In this document: positions 51,496-61,412 of the stretch, piece by piece
Numbering within the stretch: position 1 is the first letter of the stretch
Layout of the letters: every line of letters starts with the position of its first letter
Assembly: GCA_947628225.1 (NCBI GenBank)
Contig: CANQYY010000013.1
Span: forward strand, 1 to 64,000
From: an uncultured Lachnospiraceae bacterium
Lineage (GTDB): Bacteria > Bacillota > Clostridia > Lachnospirales > Lachnospiraceae
Length of the DNA: 64,000 nucleotides
Direction: 5' to 3'
The notes under the pieces: generated by a model
Database searches by the model: none
What the model was told of the DNA's origin: nothing
Seen by the model: only the letters and a program-made list of their open reading frames with translations
Translations under genes and position numbers: made by a program

Positions 51496-51529
51496 AATAA
51501 CCTCCATTCCGAAGCGTAAATACGAACAT

Positions 51530-51578
51530 AAAGTCCGTACAAATTTATGACGCTCCGGCACAAATTTGTACGAACTTT
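51530..51578 (-). other. long hairpin between clpP and clpX
   Basis: Inverted repeat of 16 pairs with one mismatch (51530-51546 with 51562-51578), 15-base loop, starting three bases after the clpP stop and ending 35 bases before the clpX ATG. AT-rich stem and no U-tract, so an RNA-processing or attenuation element between the two cistrons is more likely than a full terminator (inference). Confidence 0.65.
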
Positions 51579-51580
51579 AT

Positions 51581-52186
51581 TTATTCCTTCTCTTCGGTTT
51601 CTTTCCGATTGGTCACAATCGCATCCACAAGTCCGTATTCCTTTGCTTCCTCGGCACTCATGAAGTTGTCGCGCTCGGTATCCTGCGCGATTTTTTCCAC
51701 CGTCTGACCGGTATTCGCTGCCAGAATTTCATTCAGTTTTTTCTTGGTCTTTAATATGTTTTCTGCCACAATCTGAATCTCCGTAGCCTGTCCCTTCGCT
51801 CCGCCTGACGGCTGATGAATCATAATCTCCGCGTTGGGAAGCGCATAGCGTTTGCCTTTGGCTCCGCTGGAAAGCAGGAATGCCCCCATGCTGGCTGCCA
51901 GCCCGATGCAGATAGTGGAAACATCGCATTTCACATAATTCATCGTATCGTAGATTGCCATACCTGCCGTTACCGACCCGCCCGGACTGTTAATATAGAG
52001 CTGGATATCTTTGTTCGGATCCTCTGATTCCAGAAAAAGAAGCTGCGCTACTACCAGACTGGCAGTCTGGTCGTTCACTTCATCTCCCAGAAAGATAATT
52101 CTTTCCTTTAATAATCTTGAAAAAATATCATATGAGCGCTCGCCGCCACGGCTCGTCTGCTCAATGACGTAAGGTACTAATGCCAT
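51581..52186 (-). CDS. clpP: ClpP protease subunit
   Basis: 201 aa. Serine protease of the Clp complex with Ser99 (GLAASMGAF), His124 (MIHQPSGG) and Asp173 ([10 protein letters not shown]). Forms the tetradecamer used by ClpX. Follows tig as in most Firmicutes. Confidence 0.97.
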   Translation of the reverse strand: MALVPYVIEQTSRGGERSYDIFSRLLKERIIFLGDEVNDQTASLVVAQLLFLESEDPNKDIQLYINSPGGSVTAGMAIYDTMNYVKCDVSTICIGLAASMGAFLLSSGAKGKRYALPNAEIMIHQPSGGAKGQATEIQIVAENILKTKKKLNEILAANTGQTVEKIAQDTERDNFMSAEEAKEYGLVDAIVTNRKETEEKE

Positions 52187-52215
52187 ATTACCCTCCCTTT
52201 CAAAACATCTACTCG

Positions 52216-53550
52216 TTATTTTGTTTCCTCTGTTTTTACTTCTTCTGTTTTTTCTTCCTTAGGAGCAACCTCAACTGCCGCTTTTACAAGGAAGTCTACT
52301 GCTTTTTGAACAGCCATATCCATAGAGATCTGCTCTTTTTCTGTTTCTCCAAGCATTTCCTTCAGTTTCTGCACTTCCATCTGGTACATGGAAGCCATAT
52401 TTTCTATTTCTTTTTCAATATCCTTTGCCGTTGCCTTGATTTTCTCAGCCTTAACAACCGCCTCTAACGTCAGTCTTGTCTTAATCCGCTTTTCTGCCTC
52501 CGGCTTCATCTGCGCCATTAAGGCGTCCGGCGTCATGCCGGTCATCTGCATATACTGTTCAAAGCTGATACCCTGCTGTCCGATTCTTCCGGCAAATTCC
52601 TGAATCATCTGCTGCACCTGCTCGTCAACCATTGGTCCGGGAAGCTCTACGGAAGCATTCTCTACTACTTTTTCTACTACGGCGTTTTCCTTTTCCCGTT
52701 TCGCCTCTTCCTTTCGCTTTTCCGTCAGGGATTTTTTCACGCTCGCCTTGTATTCTTTCAGGGTTTCAAATTCGGATACCTCGCTGGCAAACTCATCATC
52801 CAGCTTCGGCAGCTCTTTTTTCTTAATTTCTTTTATCGTCACTTTAAACAGCGCGGGTTTCCCTTTTAAGGATTCCTCGTGGTATTCCTCCGGGAACGTA
52901 ACATTGACTTCTATTTCATCGCCGATCTTTTTCCCTACTAACTGATCTTCAAAGGTATCGATAAAGGAATGGCTTCCGATAACAAGGGGATAATCCTCGC
53001 CTTTTCCTCCCGGAAACGGTTCGCCGTCCACAAAACCTTCAAAATCGATGACCGCGGTGTCATCTTTTTTAATCCCCCGGTTATCTACGGTAATCATGCG
53101 GCTGTTCTGCTCGCGTACTTTATTTAATTCCTCATTTACATCTGCCGCCATTACCTTTACTTCTTTTTTCTCGACTTCAATCCCCTTGTACTCTCCCAAT
53201 GTTACCTCCGGCTTTACCGCAACGGTGGCAGAAAATACAAATTCCTTATCCTTTCCAATATCTACTACATCAATTTCCGGACGGGATACAATATCAAGCC
53301 CGCTCTCTTTTGCCGCTTCCTCATAAGCATCCGGGATAGCAAAGTTTGCCGCATCCTCATAAAAAATCTCGGGGCCGTATAATTTCTCGATCATTTTACG
53401 GGGAGCTTTCCCGCGGCGGAATCCCTGTACCGTGATTTTCTTCTTGTTTTTGTTATATGCCTTTACCATAGCAGCCTCAAAATCCTCTGCGCTGACTGTA
53501 ATGGTAAGTTTTGCCATACTCTTCTCTAAATTTTCTACTGTAACACTCAT
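52216..53550 (-). CDS. tig: trigger factor
   Basis: 444 aa from the ATG at 53550, with GGAGG upstream; the TTG at 53565 precedes that site. N-terminal ribosome-binding domain with the signature [14 protein letters not shown]-type prolyl isomerase domain about 155-245 ([14 protein letters not shown]), and the long helical chaperone arms. Ends in a Lys/Glu/Thr-rich tail. Binds nascent chains at the ribosome exit. Confidence 0.96.
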   Translation of the reverse strand: MSVTVENLEKSMAKLTITVSAEDFEAAMVKAYNKNKKKITVQGFRRGKAPRKMIEKLYGPEIFYEDAANFAIPDAYEEAAKESGLDIVSRPEIDVVDIGKDKEFVFSATVAVKPEVTLGEYKGIEVEKKEVKVMAADVNEELNKVREQNSRMITVDNRGIKKDDTAVIDFEGFVDGEPFPGGKGEDYPLVIGSHSFIDTFEDQLVGKKIGDEIEVNVTFPEEYHEESLKGKPALFKVTIKEIKKKELPKLDDEFASEVSEFETLKEYKASVKKSLTEKRKEEAKREKENAVVEKVVENASVELPGPMVDEQVQQMIQEFAGRIGQQGISFEQYMQMTGMTPDALMAQMKPEAEKRIKTRLTLEAVVKAEKIKATAKDIEKEIENMASMYQMEVQKLKEMLGETEKEQISMDMAVQKAVDFLVKAAVEVAPKEEKTEEVKTEETK

Positions 53551-53620
53551 TTTTCTTTCCTCCAAAATATTTTTCTTTCTTCCTGTATCTATAAGTAACT
53601 GTGGACTGTACAGCCTGCCG

Positions 53621-54760
53621 TTAATAAATCCGGTAATTTCCGCTTAAAGCAAGCAGGGCAAACAAATACAGGCAGTTATCATAATATCTTCTGTCGCCGG
53701 TGCGTAAAGGGGTATTCCAGAACCGCTCCACACATTCTTTCGCATAGGGGCCGTCTGCCGCCAGGGACGCCTGGGCATTTGTCGCCGTTACCGCTACCGG
53801 ATGCAGCGCCGGCTCCTCAATCACAGTTCCGTCCCACTCATAAATTTTAAATTCTTCCCCCCTGTGGGTTTCACAGAAGAATTTCTGCACCTTGTTGTTG
53901 TTCTCTATATTCCATTTATCTGCAGCAAACCATTCGTAGTCCAGACCGATGTTGGCAATGACACGATATGAATCGCTGTAATACCAGTCGTGCCTTCCAA
54001 AAATATTTTGTTCTTTTTCGTATGGTCTGCCGTCATAATAAGCGTATTCCGCCGCCAGACCGGTTTCCTTGTGACAGGCTGTCTTTAAATATTCGCGGCT
54101 CGCTCTGGCTGCTTTTTTCCAAAACGGCCGGTCTTTTTCCTCGGCCCACAGGGCAAACAGTTCATAAAAGTGCGGGCAGTGATAGGACGGATCGCTGAAT
54201 TTCCGGCTTGGAATAAATCGTATCAAATAATTTTCCGGCTCCATGATCGGGTCGCCCGGCTCCGTTTCTCCGTTGTGGATGCAGGCGCTGAGAATATTTT
54301 TCGCCTCTTTCGAGTAGTTAAAAATCCCCTCGCCATCTCCCCACCGGTGGGAAGCAAAGAACAATGCCATGGCAAAAAATTCTTCTCCATCCGGCGCGGG
54401 GCCATGATCATTTTTGGTTCCGTCCGTTTTGCATGACCAGGCAAAATATCCTTTATTATATCCATCTTCCATGTACATATAAGTTCTTGCCCATTTCCAT
54501 ACGCGGTCAAATTCTTCTTTCTTATTGAGCTGGACGCACATCATCATCGCATACGACATTCCTTCTGTCCTGACATCATGGTTTCCCGTGTCCTCAAAAT
54601 AACCCATGTCGTCGCCGGATTCAAAGTAAAATTTTTCGCCCTCCGGGCCATAAAAAATAGTCTGGAAAGCATCGTTTATTTTTTTATCAATTTCTTCCTG
54701 AGGGTATCCCAGTTCAGAAAATACATTCCGATACTGCCCTGTGTAAAACGCACCTTTCAT
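53621..54760 (-). CDS. GH8 reducing-end xylose-releasing exo-oligoxylanase
   Basis: 379 aa from the ATG at 54760 behind GAGG. (alpha/alpha)6-barrel of glycoside hydrolase family 8; acid Glu66 in DVRTEGMSYAMM and base Asp263 in DWYYSDSYRV match the catalytic pair of the Rex enzymes. No signal peptide, so it acts in the cytoplasm on imported xylo-oligosaccharides. Indicates use of xylan-derived oligosaccharides. No other xylan genes are adjacent. Confidence 0.88.
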   Translation of the reverse strand: MKGAFYTGQYRNVFSELGYPQEEIDKKINDAFQTIFYGPEGEKFYFESGDDMGYFEDTGNHDVRTEGMSYAMMMCVQLNKKEEFDRVWKWARTYMYMEDGYNKGYFAWSCKTDGTKNDHGPAPDGEEFFAMALFFASHRWGDGEGIFNYSKEAKNILSACIHNGETEPGDPIMEPENYLIRFIPSRKFSDPSYHCPHFYELFALWAEEKDRPFWKKAARASREYLKTACHKETGLAAEYAYYDGRPYEKEQNIFGRHDWYYSDSYRVIANIGLDYEWFAADKWNIENNNKVQKFFCETHRGEEFKIYEWDGTVIEEPALHPVAVTATNAQASLAADGPYAKECVERFWNTPLRTGDRRYYDNCLYLFALLALSGNYRIY

Positions 54761-54803
54761 TTCTTCCTCCATTCTAACTATATCACAATGCCTTTGTTCC
54801 CTG

Positions 54804-56150
54804 TTATTCCAATATATGTCCTTTCTCTCTTAACACCTGTACAATATGCTCGGTATTCTCCCGGCACAATTCATCTGTGGAAGCCTCCACCATAATGCGG
54901 ATCAACGGCTCCGTGCCGCTTTCTCTCAAGAGAAGCCTTCCGGAATTACCAAGAGCCTTCTCTATCTCGGCGGCAGCTCTCTGCACATCCGCATCCTCTC
55001 TGGCTGCTATTTTATCCTTTACCTTCACATTGACAAGAAGCTGTGGATAAATAATCAGATCCTTTGTCAGAATGGATAACGGACGGCCGGCATTCAGCCA
55101 GACCTCCATGATCATCAGGGAGGTCAAAATACCATCGCCGGTTACCGCATGCTCATGGAAAATAATGTGCCCCGAATTTTCTCCTCCCAGGGAATAATCA
55201 TGTTCCATGATATTTTCACAGACATACTTATCGCCTACCGCCGTTTTTTCATAGCGGATGCCCAAGGCGTCAAATGCCTTGTAAAGGCCGATATTGGACA
55301 TGATCGTAGTCACTACCGTATTATCTTTCAGTTTCCCCTGCTCCTTTAAATATTTCCCGCAGAGGTACATAATATGGTCGCCATCTATTACCTTGCCGTC
55401 GTCATCTACTGCCAGACAGCGGTCGGCGTCCCCGTCATAGGCAAAACCCACGTCAGCCCCCGTATCATATACCAAACTCTGAAGGCTCTCAATATGCGTG
55501 GAACCGCACTCCCGGTTGATATTTGTCCCGTTCGGGCTGTTATGGCGTACGATAACTTGGGCTCCCAGCGCTTCAAAAATTTCCCTTGCCATGGCAAAGG
55601 CAGAGCCATTCGCCAAATCCAACGCCACTGTCTTGCCGTCAAACCTTGTTTTGACAAGGCTTTTTAAGTATTCAATATAGTCGTCGCGCCCTTTTGCGTA
55701 ATCAAAACACCGTCCAATCTTCTCCCGTTTTGCCAGGGGAATCTCCTCGGTTTCCCCGTCAATATATTTCTCAATCTGTTCTTCTATTTCCGGCTCAAGC
55801 TTATAGCCCTGCCCGTTAATCACTTTAATTCCATTATCAAAATAAGGATTGTGGCTGGCAGAAATCATAATGCCGCAATCAAAGGCTTCCTTCCGCACCA
55901 GATAGGATACGCTTGGTGTTGTCGTAACATGAAGCTCATACACATCCGCCCCGCTTGCATTCAGTCCGGAGGCCAGTGCTGTTTCAAACATATAACCGGA
56001 CAATCTCGTATCTTTTCCAATCAACACTTTTACATGGTGATTTTCTTTCTGATAGTAATGTCCTAAAAATCTTCCCACTTTGTATGCGTGTTCCACAGTC
56101 AGAGTGACATTTGCCTCACCGCGGAATCCATCCGTTCCAAAGTACTTCAT
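54804..56150 (-). CDS. glmM: phosphoglucosamine mutase
   Basis: 448 aa from the ATG at 56150 with GGAG upstream. Four-domain phosphohexomutase: start KYFGTDGFRGEAN, phosphoserine Ser99 in ISASHNP, metal loop YDGDADR, sugar loop GGENSGH and the phosphate loop RESGTEPLIRIMVE. Makes glucosamine-1-phosphate for peptidoglycan precursors. Confidence 0.97.
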   Translation of the reverse strand: MKYFGTDGFRGEANVTLTVEHAYKVGRFLGHYYQKENHHVKVLIGKDTRLSGYMFETALASGLNASGADVYELHVTTTPSVSYLVRKEAFDCGIMISASHNPYFDNGIKVINGQGYKLEPEIEEQIEKYIDGETEEIPLAKREKIGRCFDYAKGRDDYIEYLKSLVKTRFDGKTVALDLANGSAFAMAREIFEALGAQVIVRHNSPNGTNINRECGSTHIESLQSLVYDTGADVGFAYDGDADRCLAVDDDGKVIDGDHIMYLCGKYLKEQGKLKDNTVVTTIMSNIGLYKAFDALGIRYEKTAVGDKYVCENIMEHDYSLGGENSGHIIFHEHAVTGDGILTSLMIMEVWLNAGRPLSILTKDLIIYPQLLVNVKVKDKIAAREDADVQRAAAEIEKALGNSGRLLLRESGTEPLIRIMVEASTDELCRENTEHIVQVLREKGHILE

Positions 56151-56226
56151 GGCAATCTCCAATCCGCCAATTACTGGCAAATAAACTCATTTGGGCAGAC
56201 TTCGCCCAAAATTCCATATGTACTAC

Positions 56227-56255
56227 ATTATACACAACCGTCAAGGAAAAATCAA
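56227..56255 (-). promoter_or_regulatory. sigma-A promoter of glmM
   Basis: Minus strand TTGATT (56255-56250), 17 bases, TATAAT (56232-56227), about 75 bases before the glmM ATG. Confidence 0.75.
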
Positions 56256-56288
56256 CTAAATTTGCCAATTTTAAAAAAGTAGCAAAAA

Positions 56289-56315
56289 AGCGGTATAGCC
56301 GGGGGCTATGCCGCT
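56289..56315 (-). terminator. rho-independent terminator after recX
   Basis: Minus-strand 12-pair stem with one G-U pair (56315-56304 with 56300-56289), three-base C loop, followed by TTTTT. Ends the recA-recX transcript, 85 bases after recX. Confidence 0.8.
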
Positions 56316-56399
56316 TAAAACAGCTCTTTCATAATTATATTTCCCGGACGGCGCCCGGAAAGCCATCGGAGTTTCCTTCCGGCATCTCCCGCGGGCCGT

Positions 56400-56867
56400 T
56401 TATGGCTCTGCCGCCTCCTGCTCCTGTAGTATCCGGCGGATAGCAGGGAGCGCATATCCTTTTCGCGCCAGATAAGAAATCAACTTGTTTTTCTCCTGAA
56501 ATTCCATGCCGGAAAGACGTTTCCCCCTTAATCTTTTCCGGAGCTGACGCCTCAACGCCGTGTCTTCGTCCTCTTTATTATAGGAAAAAAACGCCTCAGA
56601 TATGGTTTCCTGCGGTACTCCTTTCTGTATCAGCTTATACTGCAGCTCTTTTTTGCTGCGGGTATCCTTGTGAAAGGATATATAATTTTCTGCATACCTC
56701 AGATCATCAATATAACCGAAATTCATCACATAGGCAAGGGCGTATGCCACTGCCTTTTCTGAAAATCCGGCACGGTACAGCCGCTCCTGCAATTCTTTTT
56801 TGGTCCGGTCCTGTACCAGAAGCAGATTCATCGCTTTCTCTGCTGCCTTCTTGTTTTCCTCATCCAT
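56400..56867 (-). CDS. recX: RecX regulatory protein
   Basis: 155 aa, helical three-repeat protein that modulates RecA filaments. Landmarks: AMNLLLVQDRTKKELQERLY, MNFGYIDDLRYAENYI and ARKGYALPAIRRIL. Starts two bases after the recA stop, so translation is coupled; no good ribosome site of its own. Confidence 0.92.
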   Translation of the reverse strand: MDEENKKAAEKAMNLLLVQDRTKKELQERLYRAGFSEKAVAYALAYVMNFGYIDDLRYAENYISFHKDTRSKKELQYKLIQKGVPQETISEAFFSYNKEDEDTALRRQLRKRLRGKRLSGMEFQEKNKLISYLARKGYALPAIRRILQEQEAAEP

Positions 56868-56869
56868 TC

Positions 56870-57934
56870 TTATTCATCTTTCTTCGCGGCATTTCCCTGC
56901 GCTTTTCCCGTGTCCCCGTCTTCTTTGTCGGCTTCTCCCGCTCCCGGCATGCATCTGGCGCGGACTGCCGCCTCGACTTCTTCAAAAATTTCCGGCCTGT
57001 CTGCCAGATATTTTTTTGCATTTTCCCGTCCCTGGCCAATCCGTTCTCCCTTATAGGAGTACCATGCCCCGCTCTTTACGATAATATCATGCTTAGCGGC
57101 GAGATCCAGCACATCTCCCTCCCGGGAAATGCCCTTGCCGAACATAATATCAAACTCTGCTTCCTGGAACGGAGGCGCCACTTTATTTTTCACTACCTTT
57201 ACCCTGACACGGTTTCCGATCTTTTCACCCGCCTGCTGTAAGGTTTCAATTCTTCTGACATCCAGACGGACAGAAGCATAAAACTTCAGGGCGCGCCCGC
57301 CGGTGGTCGTTTCCGGATTTCCAAACATAACGCCTATCTTTTCCCGCAACTGGTTAATAAAGATAACCGTACAGTTGGATTTATTGGTCACGCTGGTCAG
57401 CTTGCGCAGAGCCTGGCTCATCAACCTTGCCTGCAGCCCCACATGGGAATCGCCCATATCCCCGTCAATCTCTGCCTTTGGCACAAGAGCTGCCACAGAG
57501 TCCACGATAACTATATCCACCGCCCCGGAGCGTACCATGGTTTCTGTGATTTCCATCGCCTGCTCGCCGGAATCCGGCTGTGAAATATAGAGTTCATCAA
57601 TATTTACCCCGATATTTTTTGCATAAACCGGGTCCAAAGCATGCTCAGCGTCAATAAAACCGGCAATACCGCCTTTTTTCTGTACCTCTGCCACCATGTG
57701 CAGGGCAACGGTGGTTTTACCGCTGGATTCCGGTCCATATATCTCAATAATGCGTCCTTTCGGGATTCCTCCGACTCCCAGTGCCAAATCCAAACTCAGG
57801 GAACCGGTAGGAACCGTTTCCACCTGCATCTGGGTCGTGTCCCCCAGCTTCATAATGGAGCCCTGCCCATAAGCCTTTTCGATCTGCGCTATGGCTGACT
57901 CCAGCGCCTTCAATTTATTCTGATCCTTTTCCAT
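56870..57934 (-). CDS. recA: RecA recombinase
   Basis: 354 aa. Walker [14 protein letters not shown], Walker [17 protein letters not shown]1/L2 DNA loops ([36 protein letters not shown]) and an acidic C-terminal tail. Homologous recombination and SOS co-protease. Ribosome site AGGAGG; LexA box and promoter lie upstream. Confidence 0.98.
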   Translation of the reverse strand: MEKDQNKLKALESAIAQIEKAYGQGSIMKLGDTTQMQVETVPTGSLSLDLALGVGGIPKGRIIEIYGPESSGKTTVALHMVAEVQKKGGIAGFIDAEHALDPVYAKNIGVNIDELYISQPDSGEQAMEITETMVRSGAVDIVIVDSVAALVPKAEIDGDMGDSHVGLQARLMSQALRKLTSVTNKSNCTVIFINQLREKIGVMFGNPETTTGGRALKFYASVRLDVRRIETLQQAGEKIGNRVRVKVVKNKVAPPFQEAEFDIMFGKGISREGDVLDLAAKHDIIVKSGAWYSYKGERIGQGRENAKKYLADRPEIFEEVEAAVRARCMPGAGEADKEDGDTGKAQGNAAKKDE

Positions 57935-57960
57935 GCGAAGTTCCTCCTGATTTTCATTTC

Positions 57961-57974
57961 CGAACGAATGTTCT
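57961..57974 (-). promoter_or_regulatory. LexA (SOS) box of recA
   Basis: CGAAC-GAAT-GTTCT, one base from the Gram-positive consensus CGAAC-N4-GTTCG, between the recA promoter and its ribosome site. Shows that recA is under LexA/SOS control. Confidence 0.88.
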
Positions 57975-57984
57975 GTATGTGTTT

Positions 57985-58013
57985 ATACTATACTATCCCG
58001 ATAAAATTGTCAA
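57985..58013 (-). promoter_or_regulatory. promoter of recA
   Basis: Minus strand consensus TTGACA (58013-58008) with a -10 at 57990-57985 (TAGTAT, 17-base spacer) inside a TATAGTATAGTATAAA run that offers other registers. Confidence 0.7.
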
Positions 58014-58131
58014 TAGCTTTTACGCAAATTCTTTTGGAAATATTATAATAGAAAAAAGAAAAAAAGACTATCGCTGTCTGATACGAAATCACCGCGCTTT
58101 AAACGGCAGGAGATAAAAGCCGCCGTTTCTT

Positions 58132-59715
58132 TTAGCTTTTATACCCCAGCCGGTATGTGGTTTTTACCTTATATTTATCGGAAACGGTAATCACGGCTCC
58201 GTCCCAGGGATCCAGAGCGATAAAATTATCTGCGCTCAGCGCCGAAATGGTTTTTACGTTTTTGTATCCGATTATCGTGAGCCAGTGCTGGCTGCTGGTC
58301 GCGCTTGTGACATGTAAAATGCAGGGCCTTCCGGCAGTAATTTGGGCGTATGCCGCCTGAAGGACGGCATTTTCCGATTCGTAGGCGTAGGTAGTATAGC
58401 CTCCCTTGCTCCATACGCAATCTACTACCGTCTGGGAAGTCCAATAGGAGTGCGGGCTTGGCATACTTCCATATAAGAGGCAATTACAATATGCCAACGC
58501 ATAGGAGGCGCACGCCTTTTTCTCCAGAGCGGTCCCGGTGGACTGATGCCCTATTTTCGCAATTTTCGCCGCATCATAGGGAAGCAGCTTTCCATTCAGA
58601 ATCGCAGGGGCATACACGCCGAAGCTGCGGTTGATTACCGTAAACACCGCGCCGGTACTGTCCTTTACCTCTACAACATAACGGTAGTTTCCCGCCGCCA
58701 GCTTGCCAAAGGTCATGGCGGCATCAATCCCCTTCAGATCATAAAAGCAGCTCTGCAGCTTTACCTCTTTTTTCAATACTGCCTTACCGCTGCTGTTGAT
58801 AACGGAAGCGGTAAGAGCGCGCATTGTATAGTGCGAGGATACCGTTCCGCTCAGAACAAAGGAGGAACCAAGCAATACGGAGGTAGGATAAGTATAGTGG
58901 TCTGCCACCGCCTGGGCTTTTGGTTTTTTTGTCTTTTTTATACGGAATTTCCAGGACTTTTTATCCTTCCTTTTTGCCGTTACCAGATAGCCGTCCCGGA
59001 CACGCGCATACTTTCCGTTCCCCGCATTTTTTATATAGAAATATGTACCGCCGGCGGACGCTGCTTCAAACAGCAGGGTTGTATCCGTCGCCAAATATTT
59101 TTTCTGGACAAAGGCGTCCCCGCTTTTTTCCTTCCCCTCTGCCAGTCCCAGATAGAGATTACTGTTCTCGTTTTTGAGGCGGAATTTTTTCCCTGCCGCC
59201 GGTTCCAGCTTCCAGACAAAATATGCGGCGGTTCCTTTTTTGCCGACTATCATACTCTCCTGTTCCCGCACAGAACCTGCCGGCGCTTCTACGGCTCCGC
59301 TCCTGTCGCTTTTCGGTATGAGATAGTACCGGCCGGATTTTTGTCTGACCGGCGTATTTGCCGCTATGGCATAGGTTTTCTTTTTCAGCTTCAGCCGGTA
59401 TAGTTTTTTCGTCTTTTTTTTGCCATCGGAGGACGAGATTACCCTCACCGTGTACCAGCCTTTTTTGGAAATCATCAGTTTAGAGGCTGTCAGGGGAAGA
59501 GAAACCGCCTTTTTCCAATATTTATTTTTTTTGGATCTTATTTTCCCATGCCGGTATTGTACCGTTCGGGTCGTAGAGGAAAGGAGAATTTTTTCCAGCT
59601 TGTCCATATGAAATGAATTCTCAGAAGCGCAGACAGAGCGCGCCGGCGCCGCCCAGATGCCAAGCGCCAGTAAACAGCTCCCTATCCATATTATCTTTTG
59701 CATCTTCCCTGTCAT
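58132..59715 (-). CDS. secreted C39-like papain-fold protein
   Basis: About 527 aa from the ATG at 59715; earlier TTG starts overlap the neighbouring gene. Signal peptide with hydrophobic core IIWIGSCLLALGIWAA. The N-terminal part (about 35-285) is very basic, with strand-rich stretches (FRLKNENSNLYLGLAEGKEK) suggesting a ricin-like beta-trefoil or SH3-like repeat. The C-terminal 130 residues resemble peptidase_C39_2: Cys in KKACASYALAYCNC, His in SSQHWLTIIGYK and Asp in FIALDPWDG. A cysteine peptidase or an inactive binding form; the triad looks complete. Secreted and probably wall-associated; substrate unknown. Confidence 0.72.
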   Translation of the reverse strand: MTGKMQKIIWIGSCLLALGIWAAPARSVCASENSFHMDKLEKILLSSTTRTVQYRHGKIRSKKNKYWKKAVSLPLTASKLMISKKGWYTVRVISSSDGKKKTKKLYRLKLKKKTYAIAANTPVRQKSGRYYLIPKSDRSGAVEAPAGSVREQESMIVGKKGTAAYFVWKLEPAAGKKFRLKNENSNLYLGLAEGKEKSGDAFVQKKYLATDTTLLFEAASAGGTYFYIKNAGNGKYARVRDGYLVTAKRKDKKSWKFRIKKTKKPKAQAVADHYTYPTSVLLGSSFVLSGTVSSHYTMRALTASVINSSGKAVLKKEVKLQSCFYDLKGIDAAMTFGKLAAGNYRYVVEVKDSTGAVFTVINRSFGVYAPAILNGKLLPYDAAKIAKIGHQSTGTALEKKACASYALAYCNCLLYGSMPSPHSYWTSQTVVDCVWSKGGYTTYAYESENAVLQAAYAQITAGRPCILHVTSATSSQHWLTIIGYKNVKTISALSADNFIALDPWDGAVITVSDKYKVKTTYRLGYKS

Positions 59716-59743
59716 TTCTCCCAATTCCTCCTGCGTCTTTTTA

Positions 59744-61129
59744 TCATCCAAAGATTCGTTTCAGGAATACTACATATCCCTTCTTGGTTTCATACACATC
59801 CGCTTTGCTGGTAATCTCCCACGGCGCATGCATATTGAGTACGGCGACTCCGCAGTCGATGACGTCCATTCCGTATAACGCCATAATATAGGCAATCGTG
59901 CCGCCGCCGCCAATATCCACCTTCCCCAGCTCCGCCGTCTGGTATGCTACCTTGGCATCTGTTAGGATACTGCGAATTTGTGCCATAAATTCGGCATTGG
60001 CATCGTTACTTCCGGATTTGCCCCGGGAACCTGTAAATTTATTAAACACCATGCCCCTTCCAAAATAGGCGGCATTTTTCTTCTCATAGGCAGAGGCATA
60101 AATCGGATCAAAGGCAGCGCTGACATCCGAGGACAGCATCTTGGAATTGGCGAGGCAGCGCCGCAACGCTAATTCTGAATATTGTCCCAGACACTCCATT
60201 ACCTCTGCGACTGTATTTTCAAATACATTAGACTGCATGCCGGTAGCCCCTACGCTCCCGATTTCTTCCTTGTCCACTAAAAGACAGCAGGTGGTATGCT
60301 CGGTATCCTCTACCTCCAGCATGGCAAGCAGAGAGGTAAACGCACAAACTCTGTCGTCCTGTCCGTATGCCATGATCATGCTGGCGTCGATGCCGGATTC
60401 CCTCGCCTTTCCCGCCGGTACTACCTCCAGTTCAGCGGAAAGAAAATCTTCCTCCTCCATATCATAGGTTTCCTTTAAAATAGAAAGAACATTTTTGCTG
60501 ACCGCATCCTTTTCCTCTCCCTTGAGCGGCTGACTGCCAAAGAGAATATCCAACGCCTCTCCTTCAATAACCTTATTGGCCTTTTTTTCCATGTGCTCAT
60601 GGGCAAGATGGATAAGTAAATCTGTCACGCCAAAGACCGGATCCTTTTCCTCCTCGCCAATGCAGACGTTGATCACCGTCCCGTCTTTTTTTACAACGAC
60701 GCCATGAATGGCAAGCGGAAGCGTCACCCACTGATATTTCTTGATTCCGCCATAGTAGTGGGTATCCAGATAGGCAAGCTCCGTATCCTCATACAGGGGA
60801 TTCTGTTTAATATCCATGCGCGGGGAATCAATATGGGCTCCCAGTATCGCCATCCCTTTTTCCATCGGCTTCCTTCCTATCTGAAAGAGGGAAATGGATT
60901 TTTTCATATTTACCGAATATACCTTGTCCCCCGGCTGCAGGATGGCGCCCGCCTCTATTACCGCCTTAAGATCCCGGTAACCGGCTTTTTCTGCCAGGGA
61001 AACAGCCTGAATGACGCACTCCCTCTCGGTCTTTCCTGCATTCAGAAATTCCCGGTACTGTTTATTCAGCTTTTCCAGTTCCTTTATCTCCTTTTTTGTG
61101 TAGTCCTTCCAGGCATTTTTTCTCTCCAT
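59744..61129 (-). CDS. M18-family aminopeptidase
   Basis: 461 aa. Zinc aminopeptidase of the aspartyl/M18 family: LGAHIDSPRMD (first metal His/Asp), VDKEEIGSVGATG (catalytic Glu pair), SSDVSAAFDP and MHAPWEITSK (late His). Cytosolic peptide turnover. Length normal. Confidence 0.92.
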   Translation of the reverse strand: MERKNAWKDYTKKEIKELEKLNKQYREFLNAGKTERECVIQAVSLAEKAGYRDLKAVIEAGAILQPGDKVYSVNMKKSISLFQIGRKPMEKGMAILGAHIDSPRMDIKQNPLYEDTELAYLDTHYYGGIKKYQWVTLPLAIHGVVVKKDGTVINVCIGEEEKDPVFGVTDLLIHLAHEHMEKKANKVIEGEALDILFGSQPLKGEEKDAVSKNVLSILKETYDMEEEDFLSAELEVVPAGKARESGIDASMIMAYGQDDRVCAFTSLLAMLEVEDTEHTTCCLLVDKEEIGSVGATGMQSNVFENTVAEVMECLGQYSELALRRCLANSKMLSSDVSAAFDPIYASAYEKKNAAYFGRGMVFNKFTGSRGKSGSNDANAEFMAQIRSILTDAKVAYQTAELGKVDIGGGGTIAYIMALYGMDVIDCGVAVLNMHAPWEITSKADVYETKKGYVVFLKRIFG

Positions 61130-61149
61130 GATACTTTCTTCCTTTCCTT

Positions 61150-61371
61150 TTATTCCTCAAATTCCACAACAACATAATATCCTTTTTCGTTGTGCTTAAT
61201 TTCCTTTACAATCCCATGGTCCGACTTGAGCCGTTCACGAAACGTATAGTTCGCCGACATCGCCACCGCCGGATTGATAACATAATACCAGGCGCTGGGA
61301 AGCACTCCCTCCGTGACAGTGACTTCCTGTCCTTTTTTTACCAGATTCTCCCGCTCCATCTTAAATTCCAT
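61150..61371 (-). CDS. small conserved protein of unknown function
   Basis: 73 aa from the ATG at 61371; the GTG at 61380 is less likely. Predicted all-beta with charged ends: [20 protein letters not shown], then [20 protein letters not shown]. The second half resembles a small barrel of SH3 or translation-factor type. Not recognised. It lies between truA and the aminopeptidase gene with short gaps, so it is probably co-transcribed. Confidence 0.55.
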   Translation of the reverse strand: MEFKMERENLVKKGQEVTVTEGVLPSAWYYVINPAVAMSANYTFRERLKSDHGIVKEIKHNEKGYYVVVEFEE

Positions 61372-61412
61372 TTCTCGCACAGCTTGTCACCGCTTTCCTT
61401 TTTTGTCCCCGC

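Noticed and set aside
58101..58128. Hairpin after the C39-like gene as its terminator
   Set aside because: The stem is only 7 bp with a long loop, and no U-tract follows on the minus strand; T-richness is on the other strand.
58546..59403. 285-codon plus-strand reading frame
   Set aside because: Antisense to the secreted C39-like gene; no ribosome site and no recognisable domain.
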